Shown here piece after piece: positions 1-9,447 of a stretch of DNA of 64,000 nt; the first letter of the stretch is position 1; each line of letters opens with the position of its first letter. The stretch is from Dyadobacter soli (lineage in GTDB: Bacteria > Bacteroidota > Bacteroidia > Cytophagales > Spirosomataceae), in NCBI RefSeq assembly GCF_900101885.1, contig NZ_FNAN01000008.1:310001-374000 (forward strand), given 5' to 3'. A program made the position numbers and the translations under genes. A model generated the notes under the pieces. It saw only the letters and a program-made list of their open reading frames with translations, searched no databases and had not been told where the DNA came from.

Positions 1-1
1 G

Positions 2-1150
2 ACCTACTTTCTGGAATCGGTGCGGTATTCGGATTTCACGATCAACTTCCGTTCCGACAACAAAATGGGCCGGACGTTCAAGGAGCTCAACCAGCAGTTC
101 AATGAAGTGCTGCTCGCATTCAGGCAGGCGCGTGCAGAGAAGGAAGCCAATCTGCAATACCTGAATACCATTGTCCAGCACATCGGGACCGGCCTCATTA
201 CCTTCGACGCTAATGGGCAGGTGAACCTCATCAACAACGCCGCGCTCCGCATGTTGGGCATTTACCGTCTGCACCAGCTCATCGAGCTCAAAGAAAAGCA
301 CCCGCGCCTTTACGACCTGCTTTCCGACCTCGACACCGGCGTCCGCGACCTTTACCGCACACCCAACGACCAGCCCCTCGCATTACAGGCGGCCGCCATT
401 CAGCTCCGTGGGATGTGGGTTAAAATTGTAGTATTACAAAACATTCAGACCGAGTTGCAGCAGCAGGAGATCGAATCCTGGCAAAACCTCACCCGCGTGC
501 TCCGGCACGAGATCATGAACTCCATGACGCCGATCGTGTCGCTCGTGGGCACAATGCGCCTGATCGTGAACGAGGATATCGAGCGCTCCACGAACGACCA
601 GGAGGCCGTCAATGACCTGAAAGAAGCATTATCAACCCTCGAAAAGCGCAGTAAGGGCATGATGCAGTTCGTAAATGCCTACCGCGATTTCACGACATTA
701 CCCAAACCCGTTTTCGCCAGCCTGGAAGTGGCCGAGCTTTTGCAGGAAGTAATACAACTGCTCCAAACGGATCTGACGCAATCCGGCGTGCTATGGAAAT
801 TGTCGGTAAAACCCGACACCCTCACCGTAAAAGCCGATGCCAGCCAGATCCAGCAGGTGCTGATTAACCTCATTAAAAATGCCTCGGAGGCATTCTCGCA
901 CCAAACCGACCGCCTCATTACCCTCTCGGCCTACCAGCTCGACGGCACGGTGATGATCGAAGTAGCCGATAATGGCGACGGCATCGAGCCCGAAGCATTG
1001 GAGAACATTTTCATTCCTTTTTATACCACCAAAAAAACCGGCTCCGGTATCGGCCTAAGTCTTTCCCGCCAGATTTTACAGCAGCACAACGGCCAGTTGA
1101 ACGTCGAGTCGCAGGTTGGGAAGGGGACGGTGTTTACGTTGGTGTTTTAG
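2..1150 (+). CDS. sensor histidine kinase, NtrY-like, 5' end outside window
   Basis: This is the C-terminal part of a two-component histidine kinase. The frame is open to the left edge, so the GTG at 20 is probably internal and the true start lies upstream. Counting from that GTG, a PAS-like region spans about residues 45-140. The H-box LRHEIMNSMTPI follows with phospho-acceptor His163, then the N-box near 281-290, the G1 box DNGDGI at 327-332 and the G2 box GSGIGLS at 351-357. All catalytic ATPase motifs are present. The missing N-terminus presumably carries membrane segments and a HAMP domain, as in the NtrY family. The partner regulator is not in the window; in this family it is often an upstream NtrC-type activator, which is inference. 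Confidence 0.92.
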   Translation, partial: TYFLESVRYSDFTINFRSDNKMGRTFKELNQQFNEVLLAFRQARAEKEANLQYLNTIVQHIGTGLITFDANGQVNLINNAALRMLGIYRLHQLIELKEKHPRLYDLLSDLDTGVRDLYRTPNDQPLALQAAAIQLRGMWVKIVVLQNIQTELQQQEIESWQNLTRVLRHEIMNSMTPIVSLVGTMRLIVNEDIERSTNDQEAVNDLKEALSTLEKRSKGMMQFVNAYRDFTTLPKPVFASLEVAELLQEVIQLLQTDLTQSGVLWKLSVKPDTLTVKADASQIQQVLINLIKNASEAFSHQTDRLITLSAYQLDGTVMIEVADNGDGIEPEALENIFIPFYTTKKTGSGIGLSLSRQILQQHNGQLNVESQVGKGTVFTLVF

Positions 1151-1386
1151 GGACCGCTGACCACCGACCGCCGACCGCCGATTGGTTGTGTGATTATTGG
1201 TTTTTCAGGCTGTTAATCACAGTACAAGTTCGTTACCCCTGCACGACACAAGCGATCGGCGGTCAGCGGTCAGCGGTCGGCAGTCGATTGGTGATTATCG
1301 GTCTTTCAGTCTGTTAATCACAGTACAAGCTCGTTACCGCTGCACGATACAAGCGATCGGCGGTCAGCGGTCGGCCGTCGGCGGTC
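1151..1386. repeat. heptad-based inverted and direct repeat element, copy 1
   Basis: The intergenic stretch is built from a degenerate heptamer (consensus RGCGGTC). An inverted block at 1151-1181 begins GACCGCTGACCACC. Two forward blocks start GCGATCGGCGGTCAGCGG at 1252 and 1353. The forward blocks end two tandem copies of a 101-bp unit that also shares a TTAATCACAGTACAAG tract. Inverted and forward blocks could pair into a large hairpin. The same heptamer family recurs at 13724-13912. From 1387 to 1454 I see nothing beyond the leader of the next gene. Confidence 0.85.
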
Positions 1387-1454
1387 AAAAAACACCAAAC
1401 GTTACAACCATCCCTCCCGCCACATTGTCCTCAACCAAACCTAAATACAATCCC

Positions 1455-1883
1455 ATGAAAAAGTATGTATTCCTGCTTTTGGCCGCGATAGCGGTGGCGT
1501 GTAAAAGTACCGGTGTGGATAAGCGGGAAGATGGTATCAAATACAAGGAAACCGTCGTGCTGAATGATGTTCCGGCCGCAACGCTGACGTTTTTCGATGT
1601 GGAAGACAGCCGTTGCCCCGACGGTGTGACGTGTATCTGGGGTGGGCGTGCCGCGGTGGATCTGCTGCTTTCGGGCGTCACCACCGAGGGAGGCCTTATG
1701 GAGCATGTCAAAATGTGCCTCGGTACCTGCGATGCCAAGACGGGCTCGGATACGCTGGAAAAGACTTTTGCAGGACAAAAATATAAGTTGGTGCTCGTCG
1801 CCGTCAATCCTTATCCGAAGTTCGGCGATTCGACCAGGACCAAAGAAAAGTATTCGATACAGTTAAAAATCGAGCGGAAGTAG
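1455..1883 (+). CDS. small cysteine-containing lipoprotein of unknown function
   Basis: The protein has 142 residues. A lipoprotein signal peptide ends in a lipobox with AVAC, placing the lipidated cysteine at residue 16, so it should be anchored in the envelope. The mature part has two cysteine pairs, CPDGVTC (54 and 60) and CLGTC (88 and 92), that could form disulfides; a tryptophan-glycine stretch follows the first pair. I do not recognise a named family. The start was placed at the ATG beginning the signal peptide. The frame stays open upstream through the repeat element, but that part looks like translated repeat and not protein. Confidence 0.8.
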   Translation: MKKYVFLLLAAIAVACKSTGVDKREDGIKYKETVVLNDVPAATLTFFDVEDSRCPDGVTCIWGGRAAVDLLLSGVTTEGGLMEHVKMCLGTCDAKTGSDTLEKTFAGQKYKLVLVAVNPYPKFGDSTRTKEKYSIQLKIERK

Positions 1884-1909
1884 CTGGTTAAGCAACCATA
1901 TGAAATAGA

Positions 1910-1937
1910 AGGGAGGCCCCTCGGCTTCCCTATTTTT
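1910..1937 (+). terminator. rho-independent terminator overlapping a convergent stop codon
   Basis: A 9-bp stem, AGGGAGGCC pairing with GGCTTCCCT (one G-T pair), closes a CCTC loop and is followed by ATTTTTG. It ends the lipoprotein transcript. The right arm covers the stop codon of the convergent permease gene. Confidence 0.75.
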
Positions 1938-3621
1938 GTGCCAGTTTACTCTGTTTGTACCCGTAACTGAAATAAATAACGAGCCCGATCGCCAGCCAGA
2001 TCACGAAGATCAGCCAGTTTGAAGCGCCCAGTTCGGTCATGAGGTACAGGTTTGTGAGAATACCGGCCACGGGTAGCGCGGAGAAGTTGTGCTGGTAGCT
2101 CAAAATCGACAACGTACACCAGGTGATCCAGAAAATGATCGTCAGCAGCTTGTGCTCCATGATCTCTCCGAAGCTAAGCATCCGCCATTCTACAATTACA
2201 CCTTTGCCGTACGTCAGCAGGCCGATGACGGCAAGGCAAAACAACCCGCCTACCAGGAATTTTCCATTGATATAAGGCACGCGGAATTTGGAACGTGCTG
2301 AAATGCCTTTATGATCGAGGTACAACACGCCGGCGCATACGAGGATGAATGCGAAGAATGTTCCCACGCTCGTCAGGTCGACGAAGAAATCCATTTTGAA
2401 GAACAATGCGGGAATACCCACTACAAAACCTGTGACGATCGTGGCGAAGGACGGCGTCTGGTATTTGGGGTGGATTTTGGCAAACCGTTTCCAAAGCAAT
2501 CCGTCGCGGCTCATCGTCATCCAGATCCTCGGCTGGCCCAACTGGTACACCAGCAATGCACTGGTGATCGCGATGACCGAGCTCACGGAAATCACGCCCG
2601 CCATAAAATCCAGGCCGTTCTTTTGGAATACAAATGCCAGCGGATCGCTCACTTTCAGCTCGGTGTAGTTCACCATTCCCGTGAGCACGAGCGTAATCAA
2701 TACATATAATACGGTACAAATCACCAGGCAGTAAATCATCGCCTTGGGCATATCCTGCTGTGGGTTGCGGCATTCCTCGGCTGTGGTGGATATGGAGTCG
2801 AAGCCGATGAATGCGAAGAATACGGCCGCCACACCGCTTAGCACGCCTTTCACGCCATTGGGTGCAAAGGGCGACCAGTTTTCAGGTTTTACATAAAATG
2901 CACCCGCCAGAATTACGAGCAATACCACTGCTACTTTGAGCACGACCATGATGTTACTCGCCGTCCGCGACTCGCGTATGCCGACGTAAACTAATGCCGT
3001 AATGAGCAATGTCACCAGGCCAGCAGGCAAATTGAGGAGAATATGAATATCACCGATGGTAGGTGCCGACTCGTATGCCGAAGCTGCAAACCGTTCATAA
3101 TCCGACAACTGTGCCGCGCCGGAGCTTTGCAGTTTCAGAAATGCCTCACGCGCCGATTCACCGTTGATCGTGAGCCAGCCGGGCAATGTGATACCGAAAC
3201 CTTTAAGCATACTTACAAAATATTCCGACCACGAAATGGCCACCACCATGTTGGAAACAGCGTATTCGAGGATGAGCGCCCAGCCGATGATCCACGCGAA
3301 CAACTCGCCGAATGCCACGTACGCATACGTGTACGCGCTCCCGGAGACGGGCACCGTGCTCGCGAACTGCGCATACGAGAGCGCCGTGAATACGCAGGCA
3401 ATAGCCGTAAAAACGAAGAGCAGTGATACCGCCGGGCCACCATTGTAGCTCGCCAAACCGATGGTACTGAATATCCCCGCGCCTACAATGGCCGCGATAC
3501 CGAGCGACACCAGGTCGCGCACACCGAGCACTTTGGCCAGGCCCCCTTCACCTCCCGCATGGGCATCTTTCAGAATTTGGTCGACGGATTTTTTTCGGAA
3601 AAGCGGAGAATTCTGGCTCAT
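1930..3621 (-). CDS. APC-family amino acid permease (CAT/YfnA-like)
   Basis: This 563-residue inner-membrane protein has the many hydrophobic helices of the amino acid-polyamine-organocation superfamily. Near the N-terminus, after a cytoplasmic stretch with DQILKDAHAGGEGG, comes the signature helix GIAAIVGAGIFSTIGLAS. A SGSAYTYAYVAFGE motif in helix 3 is typical of cationic amino acid transporter-like permeases. There is an insertion of about 50 residues between helices around residues 145-195. It probably imports amino acids with protons, but the substrate cannot be read from sequence. It stands alone on its strand. Confidence 0.9.
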   Translation of the reverse strand: MSQNSPLFRKKSVDQILKDAHAGGEGGLAKVLGVRDLVSLGIAAIVGAGIFSTIGLASYNGGPAVSLLFVFTAIACVFTALSYAQFASTVPVSGSAYTYAYVAFGELFAWIIGWALILEYAVSNMVVAISWSEYFVSMLKGFGITLPGWLTINGESAREAFLKLQSSGAAQLSDYERFAASAYESAPTIGDIHILLNLPAGLVTLLITALVYVGIRESRTASNIMVVLKVAVVLLVILAGAFYVKPENWSPFAPNGVKGVLSGVAAVFFAFIGFDSISTTAEECRNPQQDMPKAMIYCLVICTVLYVLITLVLTGMVNYTELKVSDPLAFVFQKNGLDFMAGVISVSSVIAITSALLVYQLGQPRIWMTMSRDGLLWKRFAKIHPKYQTPSFATIVTGFVVGIPALFFKMDFFVDLTSVGTFFAFILVCAGVLYLDHKGISARSKFRVPYINGKFLVGGLFCLAVIGLLTYGKGVIVEWRMLSFGEIMEHKLLTIIFWITWCTLSILSYQHNFSALPVAGILTNLYLMTELGASNWLIFVIWLAIGLVIYFSYGYKQSKLAQK

Positions 3622-3821
3622 GCAGGCGTCTAGTTATCAGGTATCAAGTTTGTAATAAGCAGGGCTAAAAATAATGATATTCTAAAACGATCCCGGCATC
3701 GCCTGAAAATTTGTTCCTTTTATCCCAAAAAATCCGTAGAAAATTCTTCGAAAGGGAAATCAAACAGGGAATGATTGCGTTATCGAAATGATCCCCGTTA
3801 CTCCGTTCCGCTAATTTGCCC

Positions 3822-4607
3822 ATGAAAAGAATCACTACATGCTTCATCAGCTTCATCCTGTCCATTCAATTCCTTGCAGCCCAAGGTGTTAAATCCTATT
3901 CCACCGCCCAGGCACATTCCCACAATGATTATGAAAGGGCGCGCCCGCTTGAGGATGCCTACGAACAGCAGTTCGGGTCGGTGGAGGCTGATGTTTTCCT
4001 CGTCAACGACACCCTTTTTGTTGCCCACAACCTCAAAGACATTCGTCCCAACCGTACTTTCACGGCATTGTACCTTCTTCCGATCCTTCAAAAAACAGAA
4101 CAGAACGGCGGACGCATTTATACGCAGGACAACGTGCCGCTGCAATTGCTGATCGACCTCAAAACGGAAGGCGAGCCGACATTGGCAGCGCTGATCAAGT
4201 TACTGGAACCGCACAAAAACATCTTCGCGCCGACGGGTAGCGTCAAAATCGTCGTCAGCGGCAATGTTCCCGATCCTTCTTTATTTGAAAAATACCCCAA
4301 CTTCATCTATTTCGACGGTCGCCCCGAGAAAGTTTACACCCCTGCGCAAATGGCGCATGTGGGGTTGGTCAGCCAGGCATTTCAGCAGTATTCCAAATGG
4401 AATGGTGAAGGGCCTCTTTTGGAAAAGGATAAAAAGAAGATCCAGAAGATGATCAACGATGTGCACGACATGGGCAAGAAGGTACGGATATGGGCCACGC
4501 CCGACAATATCAATTCCTGGAAAACCATGATGGCCCTCGGCGTCGATTACCTCAACACCGACAAAGTCCGCGAGCTCGGCGACTACCTCCGTACTGCTCC
4601 ACGGTAG
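3822..4607 (+). CDS. exported PI-PLC/GDPD-like phosphodiesterase domain protein
   Basis: The 261-residue protein has a signal peptide (about residues 1-21, ending LAAQ). It resembles the TIM-barrel superfamily of phosphatidylinositol-specific phospholipase C and glycerophosphodiester phosphodiesterases. The candidate active-site elements are AHSHNDYE (His32, His34, Asn35), the acidic pair Glu55 and Asp57 in VEADVF, and His69 in FVAHN. A late WATPDN stretch and GVDYLNTD near the C-terminus fit the barrel. It should act in the periplasm or outside on a phosphodiester lipid, but the substrate is unknown. The ATG at 3822 was chosen over a TTG two codons upstream. Confidence 0.82.
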   Translation: MKRITTCFISFILSIQFLAAQGVKSYSTAQAHSHNDYERARPLEDAYEQQFGSVEADVFLVNDTLFVAHNLKDIRPNRTFTALYLLPILQKTEQNGGRIYTQDNVPLQLLIDLKTEGEPTLAALIKLLEPHKNIFAPTGSVKIVVSGNVPDPSLFEKYPNFIYFDGRPEKVYTPAQMAHVGLVSQAFQQYSKWNGEGPLLEKDKKKIQKMINDVHDMGKKVRIWATPDNINSWKTMMALGVDYLNTDKVRELGDYLRTAPR

Positions 4608-4715
4608 TTTTACAAAACAAAATACGGCCAGGGATAATTTTTCAATAGTATCAAATGGCTTTGGGAGAGTTATAGACTATATTGTACTGCTATCAATTAG
4701 TCTAACCTGCCCTTT

Positions 4716-6053
4716 ATGTCTGCTGAAAATACCGCTGCGCTCAAAAAAGTCCTCAAACCGATCCATCTCTGGGCAATAGCCGTGGGGCTGGTGATTTCGG
4801 GGGAATACTTCGGCTGGAATTACGGTTGGGGCGTATCGGGTACCATCGGCTTCCTGATCGCGACGCTCGTGGTGACGGTCATGTATGTGACATTCATTTT
4901 CAGCTTCACCGAGCTTACTACCTCCATTCCGCAGGCTGGCGGGCCGTTTTCTTATGCTTACCGTGCATTCGGCTGGTGGGGCGGGCTTATAGCGGGTTAT
5001 GCCACGCTCGTCGAGTTCCTGGTGACGCCTCCGGCCATTGCATTTGCATTGGGCAGCTATACCCATTTTTTGTATCCCAATTTGCAAGTGCTGGAAGTTG
5101 CATTCGCCTGCTATGCGATTTTTATTGTAATTAATTTACTGGGGATCAAAGAGTCGGCCACTTTTTCGCTCGTTGTCACGCTGCTGGCGGTAGTGGAACT
5201 GCTCATTTACATCGGGATCGTCGCCCCGCATTTCTCTTACGACACATTCGTTTCCGAGCCAATGCCTTTCGGGTGGGGCGGCGTTTTTGCCGCATTGCCG
5301 TTTGCCATCTGGTTTTACCTCGCCATCGAAGGTGTAGCTATGGTAGCCGAAGAGGTGGAAGACCCGAAAAGGACCATTTCGCTGGGTTACATTTACGGCA
5401 TTCTCACATTGGTAGTACTTGCATTGGCCGTGATGGTTTTCACCGGCGGCATAGCGCCCTGGAAGGAACTCAGCGATATCGACTATCCGCTACCGGCCGC
5501 ATTGGGCATCGTGCTCGGGCGCGACAGCGGGCTTACCCAGCTTTTTGCCAGCCTGGGCCTTTTTGGCCTTATCGCCTCCTTTCACGGAACAGTTATCGGT
5601 TATTCAAGACAAATTTTCGCGCTAGCCCGTGAAGGTTACCTTCCGTCAGCTCTGGGGAATGTGAATGCACGCTTCCAGACGCCGCATTGGGCGCTCGTCG
5701 CCGGGGGCATTGCCGGGTGCGTCGCATTGTCGCTCGGCACCACCGATCAGGTCATTATCCTCGCCGCATTGGGCGCGGTGGTGATGTACATTATCAGTAT
5801 GGTAGCGCTGTTTGCATTGAGAAGCAAGGAACCGCACCTCGAAAGGCCTTTTAAAGTACCCGCATTCCCCTACTTCCCGGCCGTCGCGCTGGCAATTTCC
5901 GTGCTCTGCCTGGTGGCGATCGTGTATTACAACTGGCTGCTGAGCCTGTGGTTTTTCGGTGGGCTGCTGGCGGTAGCAATCATTTTCAGCCTCACAGGCC
6001 GCCATAGGAAACTCGAAACTTTGCAACACTCAGAAGAAGAACGTCACGCCTAG
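4716..6053 (+). CDS. eat: ethanolamine permease-like APC transporter
   Basis: The 445-residue membrane protein matches the ethanolamine permease branch of the APC superfamily. It opens with LKPIHLWAIAVGLVISGEYF and continues with GWNYGWGVSG and a PQAGGPFSYAYRAFGWWGG helix characteristic of that branch. About twelve membrane helices are expected. No ethanolamine ammonia-lyase or microcompartment genes are nearby, so the substrate may be another small amine or amino acid. The 3' end overlaps the convergent TonB receptor gene by 24 bp, leaving no room for a terminator. Confidence 0.85.
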   Translation: MSAENTAALKKVLKPIHLWAIAVGLVISGEYFGWNYGWGVSGTIGFLIATLVVTVMYVTFIFSFTELTTSIPQAGGPFSYAYRAFGWWGGLIAGYATLVEFLVTPPAIAFALGSYTHFLYPNLQVLEVAFACYAIFIVINLLGIKESATFSLVVTLLAVVELLIYIGIVAPHFSYDTFVSEPMPFGWGGVFAALPFAIWFYLAIEGVAMVAEEVEDPKRTISLGYIYGILTLVVLALAVMVFTGGIAPWKELSDIDYPLPAALGIVLGRDSGLTQLFASLGLFGLIASFHGTVIGYSRQIFALAREGYLPSALGNVNARFQTPHWALVAGGIAGCVALSLGTTDQVIILAALGAVVMYIISMVALFALRSKEPHLERPFKVPAFPYFPAVALAISVLCLVAIVYYNWLLSLWFFGGLLAVAIIFSLTGRHRKLETLQHSEEERHA

Positions 6054-8288
6054 TTTGGCGGCAAACGGCGTACCGGGCGTGAAATGGATTTCTTGCACCG
6101 GCTCAGCTTCGTCTTTCAACCGGCTTTCCGTTGCAAACTGGGTCTCTTTCCATTTGGTATTGAACAAGTTCTGGATAGAAAGGCCGACGTTATACCTGCT
6201 TTGGGTGTAATTCAATTGCAAATCGCTCACGAAATATCCTTTCGCCACAATCGAATTATCCTCGTTGGCGGGCCGGTTGGCAATGTACCGGTAGCGCAGC
6301 GAGCCGTTCAGGCCATTCGGCATTTGCAGGGATAATCCGCCCGCCGACGTAAATACCGGCGCTAACGGCAGGTGATTCATGCCTTCTATTTCACCCACGG
6401 CGCGGGGTTTGGCGGTGTTGAAGTCGGCATCTGCGTAAAGCGTTTTGGTGAGCTGGTAACGCACCGACAAGTCGAGCCCCTGCCTGCGCGACTTCCCACT
6501 CGGCTCTACCACGCCCGCATCTCCCACATACACAAATTCCTGCGCCATCCACAAATACCACGCAGCGGCATTCACCACCATTTTAGGAAATGGTTTGAAA
6601 ATCACGCCCAGATCGGAGCCATATGCGCCGGGCAGAATCTGTTTACCGCCTTGCGGTACTACTACGCGGGTATCATTGGAATGGAACCCTTTCCCGGTAT
6701 TCAGGTACAGTTGGAGGCCTGGGTTAAATGTGTAGTAAAAATTGATTTTGGGCGAAACAATGGCATCACCCGCGTGCTTCTTGGTGACTGGCTTATCAAG
6801 CAGGTCTTCATATTGATCTCTGAAATAATCCAGGCGAACGCCCGCATTTACCGAGAAGCGATCGGTGAATCGTACAACTTCGTCCACGTATACCGATGCA
6901 TTCAGTTCGTTGATATTGCCCAGTTGATAGTGTTCGAGCGTTTCCGTGCGGTTTTTGGTGTGCGAAAGTTCGGTGCCGCGGGTGAGGTCATGGCGGTATT
7001 GAATGCCCGCAGTGGTTACCCAACTGGTTTTTCCAATGAAAGTTTCCTTTGAAATACTTCCATTATAACCATACAGGTTGCGCCGCTCCTTCTGGCGGAT
7101 CTGATCGCCATTCAGCGAATCTTCGAGAAAGAAAGTAAAGTTGGAATACAGTTCGAAATTGTAATTGCTGTAAAATACCTGATTTTTGATCACAAAATTC
7201 CGCGGCGTAACCGTCACGAACTGTGCATTGAAGTTGGTACGGCTGGTTTCGCCGCCTTCCGTGGGATCGATTGAACCGTAAAAACCGATTAGCCCCGATT
7301 CTATCGCACGGTCGGGAATCTGCCCGGAGTGGTTCCATTTGCTCCAAAAAGTAGAGCCGGTCAATGTCAGGTTCGTATTCGGCGCGATGTGCCCATGGTA
7401 CTTACCCACCAGGTTCAACCGGTTGAAATGCTGCGGATTATCGAAATAGGAATTGGTAAATGAATATTCCGAAGCAATGTAGGCCGACTGATTTTTCTCC
7501 CTGCCTTTCCGGCCAAGCAAATCGATACCCGCAACGGCCCGGTAGGTATCGAACTGCCCCGCTTCCAGCTTCACGAACGACTTTTCCAACGCATCCTTAG
7601 TCCGGAAATCGGCCCAGCCCGCGGTACTGAAATTGCCTTTGTCGGTCGTATAAGTCCCTTTTTTGAAATCCACACCATTAACCAGTTCCGGGATCACGAA
7701 ATGCAGGTCGGCATAACCCTGCCCGTGTGCGTGCGAAACCATATTCACCGGCATGCCGTCGACCGTCAGCTGGATGTCGGTACCATGATCGATATCGAAG
7801 CCGCGCAGGAATATCTGTTCCGCTTTTCCTCCGCCGGCGTGCTGCCCGATAAACAGTCCCGGCACAATGCGCAATATTTCCTGCGAGTTGGTAATGGGCC
7901 GCAGCCGGATGTCCAGACTGCTGATGAGCTGCTGGTCGTGCGCGCGCTGCGTGGAAACGGTCACTTCGCTGAGCTCCACATTCGCATTGGCTAATTCTGT
8001 TTTCAAAAACGCCGTTTCATCGTCGGTCACATTCACTTCGAGCACCTGCGCACGGAAGCTCACGTGCGTGAGCTCGACCTTGTAACGGGCTGCTACCAGG
8101 CTTTCGAACCGGTATTGCCCGAGCTCGTTGGTAATAGCAGCCTTCCCTGTCCCGGAGAGCTGAACAGTCACATCTTTGAGCGGCAAACGGGTCGCCTGAT
8201 CATACACCACGCCCGAAATGCCTCCGAGGTGGGCAAGCGCCCGAAGGCTGACGAGCATAAAGCAATACAGGAGTATAAGTTTTTTCAT
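6030..8288 (-). CDS. TonB-dependent outer-membrane receptor
   Basis: The 752-residue protein has a signal peptide (to about residue 19), a carboxypeptidase-regulatory-like domain (about 20-105), a TonB-box-like ELSEVTVSTQ segment, a plug with LRGFDIDHGTDIQLTVDG and a C-terminal beta-barrel ending in an aromatic residue (VTFFF). The plug carries a histidine-rich SHAHGQGY stretch. It should import a ligand across the outer membrane using TonB energy. No transporter partner is adjacent, so the ligand is unknown; the histidines allow a metal-related guess only. Its 3' end overlaps the permease gene. Confidence 0.93.
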   Translation of the reverse strand: MKKLILLYCFMLVSLRALAHLGGISGVVYDQATRLPLKDVTVQLSGTGKAAITNELGQYRFESLVAARYKVELTHVSFRAQVLEVNVTDDETAFLKTELANANVELSEVTVSTQRAHDQQLISSLDIRLRPITNSQEILRIVPGLFIGQHAGGGKAEQIFLRGFDIDHGTDIQLTVDGMPVNMVSHAHGQGYADLHFVIPELVNGVDFKKGTYTTDKGNFSTAGWADFRTKDALEKSFVKLEAGQFDTYRAVAGIDLLGRKGREKNQSAYIASEYSFTNSYFDNPQHFNRLNLVGKYHGHIAPNTNLTLTGSTFWSKWNHSGQIPDRAIESGLIGFYGSIDPTEGGETSRTNFNAQFVTVTPRNFVIKNQVFYSNYNFELYSNFTFFLEDSLNGDQIRQKERRNLYGYNGSISKETFIGKTSWVTTAGIQYRHDLTRGTELSHTKNRTETLEHYQLGNINELNASVYVDEVVRFTDRFSVNAGVRLDYFRDQYEDLLDKPVTKKHAGDAIVSPKINFYYTFNPGLQLYLNTGKGFHSNDTRVVVPQGGKQILPGAYGSDLGVIFKPFPKMVVNAAAWYLWMAQEFVYVGDAGVVEPSGKSRRQGLDLSVRYQLTKTLYADADFNTAKPRAVGEIEGMNHLPLAPVFTSAGGLSLQMPNGLNGSLRYRYIANRPANEDNSIVAKGYFVSDLQLNYTQSRYNVGLSIQNLFNTKWKETQFATESRLKDEAEPVQEIHFTPGTPFAAKLGVTFFF

Positions 8289-8414
8289 ACAAAACAGTCG
8301 GACAGGTGAAGGCGATCGGTATATAAATTTAAGATTAGTTTTCCGGCTTGCGACAGCAGACGGTTGTGCAATAGCTTATTTTGACTTTATTTTAATGCGA
8401 GGTTATTTTGAATA

Positions 8415-8433
8415 AATTATCTAAAAGATAATT
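8415..8433. promoter_or_regulatory. operator-like palindrome in divergent intergenic region
   Basis: AATTATCT and AGATAATT flank AAA in the 292-bp region between the divergent TonB receptor and LytTR genes. It could be a protein-binding site or just AT-rich symmetry. I see no clear promoter box in this region. Confidence 0.3.
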
Positions 8434-8580
8434 CGACGCATTCTGTAAATCTCACTTTGCAATTAATTCGTATATTATCCTATTATTTGCATTACAGCCG
8501 GCATTTAGCGGTTGTTTCCAAATACAATCCATTTTACAATCATACTTTAAGCGGGCACAGGCTGACTATTTATACCAAAG

Positions 8581-9315
8581 ATGAATATTCTAATCGTTGA
8601 GGACGACTTTATCATTGCGAAACATCTTCAATTTTTGCTTAATGGTTTCGGCTACGACGCAAACGATATCGCAACCGATTATACGACGGCCACAGAAATC
8701 CTCCAAAGCAAGGTTTTTCACCTGGCCGTACTGGATATCAACCTCAATGGCTATCAAACCGGAATCGACCTGGCCCATTATATCCGGGAGAACTTTAAGA
8801 TTCCATTTCTATTTCTATCGGCGCACGAGGACATCGCGGTAGTAAACGCCGCATTGCAGGCAGCGCCACATGCGTTTTTGCAGAAGCCTTTCCAGAAGAT
8901 CACGGTGTACACGGCCGTCAAGCTCGCGCTGAAAAATTACCGGCTGGCAGCACTGGCGGGTGAAACTACTTCGGAGGAAAAGGAAGATACTACGGTGATC
9001 AAGGACGCGCTGTTCATCAAGGAAAAACACATGTTCACCAAGATCATGCTGACGGACATTCTGTACATCCGGAGCGACGACAACTACCTTGAACTGCATA
9101 CCACCAAGAAGAAATACACGATCCGGGAGACGCTGAAAAACATGCTTCAGCAGCTTCCCACCAACTACTTCTTTCGCGTACATAAGTCGTTCATTATCAA
9201 CCTGAACGCAATCACAGGAATCGACTACGTGCACGTGATGATCAACGACATCGAGATCCCGATCACGAACGATAACCGGACCGAACTTCTGAGCCGCATC
9301 AGAACATTCTCCTGA
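8581..9315 (+). CDS. LytTR-family response regulator
   Basis: The 244-residue protein has an N-terminal receiver domain (acidic residues Glu7, Asp8 and Asp9; phospho-acceptor Asp52 in VLDINL; conserved lysine in LQKPF) and a C-terminal LytTR DNA-binding domain (about 145-240) with the typical DNYLELHTTKKKYTIRETL and FFRVHKSFIIN segments. It is a transcription factor controlled by phosphorylation. No histidine kinase lies beside it, so its partner is elsewhere. LytTR proteins bind short direct repeats, and a candidate pair lies just downstream at 9361-9392. Confidence 0.93.
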   Translation: MNILIVEDDFIIAKHLQFLLNGFGYDANDIATDYTTATEILQSKVFHLAVLDINLNGYQTGIDLAHYIRENFKIPFLFLSAHEDIAVVNAALQAAPHAFLQKPFQKITVYTAVKLALKNYRLAALAGETTSEEKEDTTVIKDALFIKEKHMFTKIMLTDILYIRSDDNYLELHTTKKKYTIRETLKNMLQQLPTNYFFRVHKSFIINLNAITGIDYVHVMINDIEIPITNDNRTELLSRIRTFS

Positions 9316-9403
9316 CAGCTAGTACCACCTGCCCGAAAAACGGTTACTTACGGTTTCCCCGACTTCACCCCAGAAAAGCCAGACTTCACCCCTTTGATTT
9401 GTT

Positions 9404-9447
9404 GAGGTGTTACGTGCGAAGTAATTTTATAGCACGTAAACACCCTC
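9404..9447 (+). terminator. probable terminator of the LytTR gene
   Basis: GAGGTGTTACGTGC pairs with GCACGTAAACACCCTC (small bulges), followed by TTCTATTATT. It lies 89 bp after the response-regulator stop codon. The U-run is interrupted, so the assignment is moderate. Confidence 0.5.

Noticed and set aside
1197..1454. N-terminal extension of the small lipoprotein
   Set aside because: The extra residues translate the repeat element and lie before a clear lipoprotein signal peptide.
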